From Flavobacteriales bacterium (GTDB taxonomy: Bacteria; Bacteroidota; Bacteroidia; Flavobacteriales_F; PHOS-HE28), in assembly GCA_024640205.1 (NCBI GenBank), contig JAHEFL010000063.1, positions 1 through 7,740 on the forward strand: a DNA stretch of 7,740 bases, read 5' to 3'. The notes below the pieces were generated by a model. That model worked only from the letters and a program-made list of their open reading frames with translations. It did not search any database and was not told the DNA's origin. Made by a program: the position numbers and the translations under genes. Each line of letters opens with the position of its first letter. The first letter of the stretch is position 1. This document shows, in pieces, positions 1 through 5,320 of the stretch.

Positions 1-99
1 CTCGCGACCTCCAGATATAGCAACTCGAGCTACTATTCCAAGGTCGAAAAGACCATCGCTGAAATTCTGGTGCTGATCGAAAAGGGATCCAACCCATGA
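1..99 (+). CDS. C-terminal fragment of a probable DUF6090-like protein
   Basis: An open frame runs from the left edge (frame 1) to a TGA at 97-99 and encodes 32 visible residues ending in LVLIEKGSNP. Its stop overlaps the ATG of the next gene in the arrangement ATGA, which implies translational coupling. The tail resembles the last residues of the downstream protein: YYSKVEKTIAEILVLIEK here against VYKGIEKRILALMAQIEG there, with the same spacing of Tyr, Val/Ile-Glu-Lys and Leu/Ile residues. I infer a tandem paralogue of the DUF6090-like gene. Only the end is visible, so the family assignment rests on this short similarity. The function is unknown. Confidence 0.6.
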   Translation, partial: LATSRYSNSSYYSKVEKTIAEILVLIEKGSNP

Positions 100-827
100 T
101 CAAAATCTTCCGCCATATCCGCCAACGCATGCTTCAAGAGAATCGCTTTTCCCGATACCTCCTCTATGCCATCGGCGAGATATTCTTGGTGGTGATCGGG
201 ATCTTCCTCGCCTTGCAACTGAATAATTGGAACTCGGGGCGCAAAGAGGCCACCAAGGAACTGGGACTACTGGCCGAGATGCGGCAGAACCTCGAAGCCG
301 ATCTTGTGGATTGCCGGTACAACATCGACATGAACCAGCGTCTTTGGCGCGGGAACGTGGCCGTGCTGAAGCATCTGGAGGAGCACACCCCTTTTCACGA
401 CTCGCTGCGGGTCCATTACGGCAACCTGTTCGGCAACACCGTGCTCGTCCCGAACACATCGGCCTTCGAGAACCTGAAGAGCGTTGGCTTCGATCTGATC
501 CGGAACGACAGCCTACGTCGCAGTATCACCAAGCTCTATTCGGAGCGGTACAGCTATTTGGTGAAGCTGGAGTCTGAATGGGACATGCCCACGCAATTGA
601 ATGAGATCGCGCCTCAGATGTATGCCAAAGTGGTCGTTGACACGGTTTGGAGGAGCGGGCACCCCATCGACGCCATAGCGCTAATGGACGACCACTATTT
701 CAAAGGGGTAGTAAAAATGAACATCTTCACACGCGGCTACATGGTGAACGTGTACAAGGGAATTGAGAAACGCATCCTTGCATTGATGGCGCAGATCGAG
801 GGGGAGCTGAAGGAACGCGGACGCTGA
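96..827 (+). CDS. DUF6090-like single-pass membrane protein
   Basis: This encodes a 243-residue protein of unknown function, probably anchored in the inner membrane. The N-terminus is a short basic amphipathic stretch (MIKIFRHIRQRML, residues 1-13). It is followed by one hydrophobic helix at about residues 21-42 (YLLYAIGEIFLVVIGIFLAL) and then QLNNWN, a pattern I recognise as the hallmark of the DUF6090 family common in Bacteroidota. The remainder is soluble, mostly helical and charged, with no catalytic motif that I can see. The ATG at 96 overlaps the stop of the preceding probable paralogue by four bases. The gene ends seven bases before the convergent MFS transporter, leaving no room for a separate terminator. 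Family assignment is from pattern memory and is fairly confident. No biochemical role is known to me. Confidence 0.85.
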   Translation: MIKIFRHIRQRMLQENRFSRYLLYAIGEIFLVVIGIFLALQLNNWNSGRKEATKELGLLAEMRQNLEADLVDCRYNIDMNQRLWRGNVAVLKHLEEHTPFHDSLRVHYGNLFGNTVLVPNTSAFENLKSVGFDLIRNDSLRRSITKLYSERYSYLVKLESEWDMPTQLNEIAPQMYAKVVVDTVWRSGHPIDAIALMDDHYFKGVVKMNIFTRGYMVNVYKGIEKRILALMAQIEGELKERGR

Positions 828-834
828 TCCGAGC

Positions 835-2058
835 TTACGCACTTTGACCCTCCGATCGGACCTTGCGTTCAACCACAAAGAGCAACCCTACTGCCAGCAT
901 GAGGATCATTGTGAACATGTACCAGGTCCATGTATATCCTAACGTGTCCACCGCGTTCAGCCCGAGCGTGTGCCCGAAGATGTGCGCCACGCTCCAAGAA
1001 ATGGTGAAGAGCGCCATGTAAGCACCCGGTGGCCCGTGATCGGAACGGTCGTACGCGAAGCGGTTCATGAACGGGAAATTCAGCATCTCCCCCACCGTCA
1101 TCAACACCATGCCCACCCACAGGAATGCGATGACCGGGAACACATTGAGCACCACGAAGCTCAGTGCGATGAGCAGCACGCTGAACCGCATGATCTTGAA
1201 TCGGTCAATGGCCCTATCCTCACAATACTTGATCAGCGGCATTTCCAGAATGAAGATCAGCAACCCGTTCAACCCGATGAGGATGCCTATCCACTGCTCG
1301 CTGAGCCCATGCACTGTGCTGTAGAAAATGGGGACCGTGCTGAAGTATTGCAGGAAGGGCACACTGATGAGCACCATGGTGAGCAGGAAAAGCAGAAATG
1401 GGACATCCTTGTACGGTGATCGGTCAGGCGCACTGCGGGCCGGTCCGTTGTCCGTGACGGGTGCTTTGCGCGGGAGCGTGGCCAACATCAGCGATGCGGC
1501 GGCAAGGCACGTGAGGCCATCCACCCAGAAAAGTCCCGCATATCCGGTCGTTGCGATCAAAAAGCCGCCCAAAGCAGGGCCGAAGCTGAAGCCCAGGTTG
1601 ATGGCCAGTCGGATCAACGTGACCGCTCGCGTGCGGTTCTCGGTCCTGGCATAGCTCCGCAGCGCCACGAAGATCGCCGGCCGCGATGCATCCATGAGGA
1701 TACTGAGCACAAAGATCCCAGCGCAGAACGCGATCAAGCCATGCAGGTATTGTATGAGGATGAAGGCCAGGCCACCGCTGATAAGCGAAGCCACCAATAC
1801 GCTATAATATCCAAGCGAGTCCGTGAGCTTACCGCCGAACCACGAGCCAAGCACGGAGCCCAACCCGAAGCAGCTCATCACCCAACCGACCTGTTGCAGG
1901 CTATATCCTTCCTTGGACGTGAGGTAGAGTGAGAGGAATGGAATGACCATGCTCCCCGCCCGGTTGATGAAAGTGATCGCAGCGAGCAACCAGACCTCCC
2001 GGCGGAAGCCACGAAAGGAATCGATGTAGTAGCGGTATGCGCTACGAAGAGGTTCCAC
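835..2058 (-). CDS. MFS transporter, 12 TM, drug-efflux-like
   Basis: This 407-residue integral membrane protein is probably a proton-coupled major facilitator; the substrate is not predictable. About twelve hydrophobic segments are visible, split by a hydrophilic central loop at about residues 196-218 (RKAPVTDNGPARSAPDRSPYK). The segment NRAGSMVIPFLSLYL (residues 32-46) resembles TM1 of MdtH/drug:H+ antiporter-like members. GGKLTDSLGYY (about 75-85) is a degenerate MFS motif A in the loop between TM2 and TM3. GFSFGPALGG (about 156-165) resembles motif C of antiporters. The start is a GTG at 2056-2058. No ATG lies between it and Met37, which is already inside TM1. GGAAGGA lies about 13 bases upstream, rather far for a ribosome binding site. 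The gene follows the hydrolase gene by 38 bases on the same strand, so the two are probably co-transcribed. Two competing hairpins cover its start. Confidence 0.9.
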   Translation of the reverse strand: MEPLRSAYRYYIDSFRGFRREVWLLAAITFINRAGSMVIPFLSLYLTSKEGYSLQQVGWVMSCFGLGSVLGSWFGGKLTDSLGYYSVLVASLISGGLAFILIQYLHGLIAFCAGIFVLSILMDASRPAIFVALRSYARTENRTRAVTLIRLAINLGFSFGPALGGFLIATTGYAGLFWVDGLTCLAAASLMLATLPRKAPVTDNGPARSAPDRSPYKDVPFLLFLLTMVLISVPFLQYFSTVPIFYSTVHGLSEQWIGILIGLNGLLIFILEMPLIKYCEDRAIDRFKIMRFSVLLIALSFVVLNVFPVIAFLWVGMVLMTVGEMLNFPFMNRFAYDRSDHGPPGAYMALFTISWSVAHIFGHTLGLNAVDTLGYTWTWYMFTMILMLAVGLLFVVERKVRSEGQSA

Positions 2059-2088
2059 GGGGTGAAGCTATCCTTCCCCGTGGATAGC
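2055..2088 (-). promoter_or_regulatory. Two mutually exclusive hairpins over the MFS start codon
   Basis: On the plus strand, CCACGGGG (2055-2062) and CCCCGTGG (2076-2083) form a perfect 8-bp inverted repeat with a 13-base loop. GCTATCC (2067-2073) and GGATAGC (2082-2088) form a perfect 7-bp inverted repeat with an 8-base loop. The two share bases 2082-2083 and interlock, so they cannot both form fully. In the minus-strand transcript, the first stem pairs the GTG start codon and the second traps part of the GGAAGGA element. Neither is followed by a U run, so an intrinsic terminator is unlikely. A translational control element between hydrolase and transporter is an inference. The pairing itself is visible directly. 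Confidence 0.4.
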
Positions 2089-2096
2089 GCGCTCTG

Positions 2097-3284
2097 TCAG
2101 TGATCGCCGTGAACTGTTCTATGAACCTGAAAGACCTCCCATGTGCCCTTATCAGGAAAGGCAACACCCGTTCGAATGTGTCGGAAGAAAGCCGCCATGG
2201 TTTCCAGATGCGCAGCATACATCACCATTTGCTGTTCCATGATGAAAGCATCCGTCTGAGGAAAACGATCCTTGAACAATAAGCGCATCAGGAAGGAACT
2301 GGTATAGCTCTCATGTGCGAAAGGCTCGAACGCATCCGCATGCCAAAGTGTATCGCTTCCACACCCAACGAAGAAGGGGAACGGACCTTCAAGGTCCGCA
2401 TCCGCAAAGAGCAGCACCGGTATCGGCACCTTAGTATGCTGTGTCTTCAGCACATCGTACATCTCCGCCCACTTATCCTTGATCTCGTTCGTGTCGGTCT
2501 TCCATTCCAAGGTGGTCTCCATGCTCACGAAGGCCTTTACCGGCCCGGGATCAGAAAGTGCGCACCACCCCTGCTGCGCGCCCCAGCTATGACCAATGAA
2601 GAAAATGCTGTCACTGGCCGTTAACGAGCGCGCATAGGCGACCACTTCCTCCATAGCTGAATGGTCCGGAGCCCAGGTCAAAGGTGTACCATAGACCTGA
2701 CCTTCGATCGGCCAATGGAAGTTGGATGATACGAAGCCATAGCCCCTGGACGCGAAATACTCGGCCATCATATGGTTCTCATCCTTCAAGCCTTGGGAAC
2801 CGTGATGATACACGATGACAGGTGCATCCAGTTTGCGACCAAGCGTCGCACGATGGCTTCGCGTCAGGAACGTGCGCAACGTATCAAGAACCTCCCGGTG
2901 GGTGAATGTGCCATAGTCGATCGGTCTATCGTCATCGATCGGATGCAACAGGTAATACTCGACCGCGGCTTGATCCATTCCAGCCTTCATTGCTTCGTAC
3001 GCAGCGATCAGTGTGGCCGGAACCACCCGATCACGGAACTCACCGAATACCATCGCCTGTTGACCATCTTTGCCTTCCATCGGGAACCAGGTGCTGATGA
3101 ACAGAGGAGCCGGACCCGAATAGCCGTAGTGGTCATATTGCACTGCCAAATTGTACAGCACGGTATCCTGATAGCCAACGACATGCGGGCCAGGCTCCAC
3201 AGGAACGAAAAAGCTTTCCTGGGCCAATGCGGGAAGGCCTCCCAACCAGAGGGTGAGGGAAAGGGGTAGGAACTCGTTTTTCAA
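2097..3284 (-). CDS. Secreted alpha/beta-hydrolase (serine esterase/lipase-like)
   Basis: This is probably an exported serine hydrolase of the alpha/beta fold, similar in style to dienelactone hydrolase or PAF-acetylhydrolase-like proteins. Counting from the start chosen here (395 residues), residues 1-21 form a signal peptide: Lys2, hydrophobic core LPLSLTLWLGG, and cleavage after ALA. VIVYHHGSQG (about 156-165) supplies the oxyanion-hole strand. IGHSWGAQ contains the nucleophile elbow GHSWG with Ser233. Asp295 or Asp297 (VLLFADADLEG) and His324 (FAHESYTSSFL) are plausible triad partners. I chose the TTG at 3284 because the signal peptide begins exactly there. An ATG at 3380 would add 32 residues rich in Arg and Cys and bury the signal peptide. 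The substrate is unknown. It probably forms an operon with the downstream MFS gene. The start is the main uncertainty. Confidence 0.8.
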   Translation of the reverse strand: MKNEFLPLSLTLWLGGLPALAQESFFVPVEPGPHVVGYQDTVLYNLAVQYDHYGYSGPAPLFISTWFPMEGKDGQQAMVFGEFRDRVVPATLIAAYEAMKAGMDQAAVEYYLLHPIDDDRPIDYGTFTHREVLDTLRTFLTRSHRATLGRKLDAPVIVYHHGSQGLKDENHMMAEYFASRGYGFVSSNFHWPIEGQVYGTPLTWAPDHSAMEEVVAYARSLTASDSIFFIGHSWGAQQGWCALSDPGPVKAFVSMETTLEWKTDTNEIKDKWAEMYDVLKTQHTKVPIPVLLFADADLEGPFPFFVGCGSDTLWHADAFEPFAHESYTSSFLMRLLFKDRFPQTDAFIMEQQMVMYAAHLETMAAFFRHIRTGVAFPDKGTWEVFQVHRTVHGDH

Positions 3285-3655
3285 GGCGTAAAAGGTACCC
3301 GAACTTTCTATTCTATGAGAGAGGCACCGCCATAGCCGAATGCGCAGACAAACTCCCTCTCCTGAGCACGGTTCCGGCATTCCGGATAGAGAAGTTCATA
3401 CAACGCTGTCAGGCCCCGATGACGCCCTTTGGGCACTCAGCGTCGACTGGGTACCAAGCTTCAGGAGTTACATCCTATCTTATAGTTATTATTGAAGTAA
3501 ATTCCACATAGTGCTGTATATCAATCATATAAGACATAATATTTGTCGTATGAACAGGTTGGCATCCCTGTCTTGGCAGCCTTGTTAACAACCCTTATCA
3601 TCTCTCATCACCTCCACTTCCCTATTTTGCGCTCCCGGCAAGACTCCGGAACACT
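3285..3655. other. Divergent intergenic spacer with AT-rich core
   Basis: This 371-base gap separates the minus-strand hydrolase from the plus-strand small gene, so it should carry promoters for both. The section at about 3475-3550 is clearly more AT-rich than its surroundings. It contains TAATATTTG (3537-3545), one base longer than the Bacteroidota -7 consensus TAnnTTTG, but I find no matching -33 TTTG. A 10-bp palindrome TTGTTAACAA lies at 3582-3591. The longest possible small frame, 3419..3502, has no recognisable product. If the hydrolase really starts at 3380, the gap shrinks to 275 bases. Confidence 0.4.
3564..3574 (+). repeat. 11-bp inverted repeat flanking the small gene, left copy
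   Basis: ATCCCTGTCTT here is the exact reverse complement of AAGACAGGGAT at 3921-3931, just before and partly within the terminator stem. The two copies bracket the 74-aa gene. An 11-bp match over a few hundred bases is somewhat unlikely by chance but not compelling, and no transposase or target duplication is visible. Confidence 0.3.
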
Positions 3656-3880
3656 ATGGGCACAACAACGATCAAACCGAAACGCTTCCTTTCCTCCGGG
3701 TTCATCCGTATGAAAGTAAAGGCCGCCACGAGCCGTGCGGAAAAGAAGCGTCTATGTGAGGCTTATATGAAACAGATGGAAGCGCAGCGACTGGAGCAGA
3801 AGCGTACGCGCTCCACGGTGGAGGACACCGATGACGCCATGCGTTACCTGAAGGGGGAGCTGGAGTATTTGAACTCCTAG
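3656..3880 (+). CDS. Small charged helical protein, function unknown
   Basis: I do not recognise this 74-residue protein. It has a basic N-terminal third (MGTTTIKPKRFLSSGFIRMK, several Lys/Arg and Thr/Ser). A strongly helix-favouring Lys/Glu/Arg-rich middle follows (about residues 23-52, including RAEKKRLCEAYMKQMEAQR). The tail is acidic (EDTDD...LKGELEYLNS). There is one Cys, no signal peptide and no TM segment, so it is probably a cytoplasmic protein that could bind nucleic acid or a partner through its basic end. The ATG at 3656 is preceded only by a weak CCGGA element. An internal ATG at 3710 would remove 18 residues. A strong terminator begins 47 bases after its stop, and the gene has a long upstream leader region. 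That isolated gene-plus-terminator layout supports it being a real, singly transcribed gene. Confidence 0.6.
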   Translation: MGTTTIKPKRFLSSGFIRMKVKAATSRAEKKRLCEAYMKQMEAQRLEQKRTRSTVEDTDDAMRYLKGELEYLNS

Positions 3881-3920
3881 CACTCCTGCGGGACCACAGG
3901 GTCCGCAACGCGATCTCCGA

Positions 3921-3931
3921 AAGACAGGGAT
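3921..3931 (-). repeat. 11-bp inverted repeat flanking the small gene, right copy
   Basis: AAGACAGGGAT is the reverse complement of the copy at 3564-3574. Its last four bases overlap the start of the terminator stem. Confidence 0.3.
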
Positions 3932-3964
3932 CCGATCAGTTTTACTGATCGGATCCTTCGTTTT
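3928..3964 (+). terminator. Strong intrinsic terminator after the 74-aa gene
   Basis: A perfect 13-bp stem, GGATCCGATCAGT (3928-3940) and ACTGATCGGATCC (3944-3956), closes a TTT loop. It is followed by TTCGTTTT (3957-3964). This is a textbook rho-independent terminator for the plus-strand gene ending at 3880. On the other strand the stem is followed by CTGTCTTT, so weak bidirectional activity is possible, although no minus-strand gene ends here. Confidence 0.9.
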
Positions 3965-4189
3965 GTGGTGGACACGTTCTTGGTTGCCACCATCCCGTGG
4001 CCCATTTTCCGGAATTCCCAATGCCAATGCTACTGCCATTCTTCAGGCAGAGCGCGTTGCCATTTCTTTGTGGATAGCGGTTCATCAGTTGCTTCCACCA
4101 GACCCGCCAAAGGAAGCTGCATTCCGATCAGAGCGATCCGCCTGATCGGTTATATTGACAACGTCTTTTCACCAAAACCCAAACGGATC
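3965..4189. other. Spacer upstream of the lipoprotein gene
   Basis: These 225 bases contain no supported gene. A frame open from a GTG at 3965 reads into the lipoprotein gene, but its extension is Cys-, Ser- and Arg-rich with no recognisable domain and begins directly at the terminator, so I treat it as chance. The one structured element is the inverted repeat at 4124-4149. A TTGACA at 4155-4160 has no matching -10 box. No Bacteroidota-type promoter is clear. Confidence 0.5.
4124..4149. repeat. Inverted repeat CCGATCAG / CTGATCGG
   Basis: CCGATCAG (4124-4131) and CTGATCGG (4142-4149) form an 8-bp perfect stem with a 10-base loop, 40 bases before the ATG of the lipoprotein gene. The same two 8-mers form part of the terminator stem at 3932-3939 and 3945-3952. 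The downstream bases (TTATATT) are only partly T-rich, so a terminator is uncertain. A 5'-UTR hairpin or an operator are alternatives. Confidence 0.4.
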
Positions 4190-4768
4190 ATGATCTATTC
4201 CAATTCTGCCATAGCGGTCCCACTTCTGGCAATGCTGTTCGTTGCCTGCACGGAACCGGCACCCTGCCCACCACCCGAAGAGCACTTTGAGCATCCGGTC
4301 ATGTCCATCAGCCCGGATATCGATGCGAACATCGCGGTAGTGGAGGGCTATATGCAAGGTATCGTGAATGCCGATGAAGCCGCGATAAGAGCTGCTTTGG
4401 CACCAGGATTCTATTCCAACAATACATGGTTACCCGCGGATTCCTCCGACGTGGATAAGATCGTAAAAGCCTGGATGAAGAACGACTCGACGCGCAGCGA
4501 TCAGAAGATCACCAAGGTGGTGGCAAGTTGCACCAGGGTTGCCGAAGGAAATGAGTACGCCGGGGATTGGGTGCATTATTGGGGCAGGTATTCGGCAACG
4601 GATAATGAAACCGGAAAGTCATACGTCGTACCGCTCTTCTTCAACACCCGTGTGGAGAACGGCCAAATGACCAAGGCCTATGCCTACTATGACCGTCTCT
4701 CCATTTTCCACCAACTGGGGACCACTCCGCCTGCAGCGCCGGGTGCTGGGAAGATGGAGAAGAAATAG
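4190..4768 (+). CDS. NTF2/SnoaL-like lipoprotein
   Basis: This 192-residue protein is probably exported and lipid-anchored. Residues 1-19 are hydrophobic and end in the lipobox-like LFVAC with Cys20 as the lipidation site, followed by a Pro-rich linker (PAPCPPPEE). Residues from about 44 to 178 look like an NTF2-like (SnoaL superfamily) cone fold. The helix start is VVEGYMQGIVNADEAAIRAAL, followed by FYSNNTW, a Trp/Tyr-rich strand region (WVHYWGRYSA) and the terminal YYDRLSIFHQLG, which closely matches the last strand and tail of that family. Such proteins may bind small ligands or act as subunits; no catalytic residues are evident. The ATG at 4190 gives the signal peptide, though the n-region MIYSNS lacks the usual Lys/Arg. 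The gene is monocistronic, with a clear terminator 32 bases downstream. The fold is fairly confident and the function unknown. Confidence 0.75.
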   Translation: MIYSNSAIAVPLLAMLFVACTEPAPCPPPEEHFEHPVMSISPDIDANIAVVEGYMQGIVNADEAAIRAALAPGFYSNNTWLPADSSDVDKIVKAWMKNDSTRSDQKITKVVASCTRVAEGNEYAGDWVHYWGRYSATDNETGKSYVVPLFFNTRVENGQMTKAYAYYDRLSIFHQLGTTPPAAPGAGKMEKK

Positions 4769-4800
4769 GGCGTTCAGCTCCCCGGAAAGGGCAAGGAATG

Positions 4801-4837
4801 GAATGGGAGACCGCTACTCGGTCTCCCATTCTTGTTC
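4801..4837 (+). terminator. Intrinsic terminator after the lipoprotein gene
   Basis: GAATGGGAGACCG (4801-4813) and CGGTCTCCCATTC (4819-4831) form a perfect 13-bp stem around a CTACT loop, followed by the T-rich TTGTTC. It lies 32 bases after the stop of the plus-strand lipoprotein gene and separates it from the downstream 124-aa gene. Confidence 0.88.
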
Positions 4838-4929
4838 TGGAACAGCCTGAAGGTGGACCCTTGTTGTTCCCCATACTGGCCCCCAGCGAATTATTTCTAC
4901 ATTGACTATTCACTAAAAACATTTCAGAG

Positions 4930-5304
4930 ATGGCTACAGTAACAGCAGCGAGTGTTCCCTCGACCACCGATCCAGGTGATCCGTCCGCCGGCACGGTCGA
5001 CAAAACCGAGAACTCAAAAGGTTCGAATGACACAGTTACGGTTAACATAACCGAGGATACGACCAGAACCGAAAACGGCAAGACCAATGCACAGGTCGTC
5101 CTCAAGATCAATGCGGACCGGGGTGCGACCGTGGGATTGGATGGCAGAGGAGGTGTTACCGTGAATGCCAGTGGCAGTGGCACCGATCAGTACAGTACGC
5201 TGACCTTGAACACCGCCGATCCCAACAACTGGACGGTCAACGTGGGTACCAGCGGAGGTAGCACCTACGTCTTCAAAAAGGGCGGCGGCGGCGGCGGTCA
5301 CTGA
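4930..5304 (+). CDS. Thr/Gly-rich beta-type protein of unknown function
   Basis: I do not recognise this 124-residue protein. It begins MATVTAASVPSTTDPGDPSA with no positively charged n-region or hydrophobic core, so no Sec signal peptide is visible. It has no Cys and no TM segment. Residues 1-35 are disordered-looking and rich in Thr, Ser, Asp and Pro. Residues about 36-115 alternate polar and Val/Leu/Ile residues in a way that suggests beta-strands (TVTVNITEDT, AQVVLKINAD, STLTLNT, WTVNVGTSGGSTYVF). The C-terminus is KKGGGGGGH. The ATG at 4930 is preceded by an A-rich stretch (CACTAAAAACATTTCAGAG), typical of Bacteroidota starts. It ends 16 bases before the adenylate cyclase with no terminator between them, so co-transcription is likely. 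That suggests a partner, ligand or regulator of the cyclase, but this is inference from position only. Confidence 0.65.
   Translation: MATVTAASVPSTTDPGDPSAGTVDKTENSKGSNDTVTVNITEDTTRTENGKTNAQVVLKINADRGATVGLDGRGGVTVNASGSGTDQYSTLTLNTADPNNWTVNVGTSGGSTYVFKKGGGGGGH
5281..5298 (+). repeat. (GGC)5GGT triplet run encoding Gly6
   Basis: Five GGC units and one GGT encode six consecutive glycines just before the His and stop of the 124-aa gene. Slippage here would change the number of glycines without shifting the frame. Confidence 0.8.
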
Positions 5305-5320
5305 ACGGGCGACCGCACCC

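Noticed and set aside
970..1419. Plus-strand frame of 149 codons antisense to the MFS gene
   Set aside because: The protein is dominated by His, Glu and Gln, the expected shadow of hydrophobic codons on the opposite strand. The minus-strand MFS protein is convincing throughout.
2772..3269. Plus-strand frame of 165 codons antisense to the hydrolase
   Set aside because: It fully overlaps the hydrolase with its signal peptide and GHSWG motif. The antisense product has no domain.
3442..3461. Cluster of SalI, KpnI and HindIII sites resembling a vector polylinker
   Set aside because: Three 6-base sites in 20 bases are suspicious for cloning-vector sequence, but the flanks do not match a polylinker that I know and merge smoothly with the spacer. 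Most likely chance; a vector screen would settle it.
3419..3502. 27-codon frame in the divergent spacer
   Set aside because: It has no ribosome binding site, no recognisable product and no sign of conservation that can be judged here.
4155..4160. TTGACA as a -35 box for the lipoprotein gene
   Set aside because: No TATAAT-like hexamer lies 16-18 bases downstream, and Bacteroidota use a different promoter consensus.
3965..4189. 75-codon N-terminal extension of the lipoprotein from a GTG
   Set aside because: It starts directly at the end of a strong terminator, is Cys/Ser/Arg-rich without a domain, and would bury the lipoprotein signal peptide.
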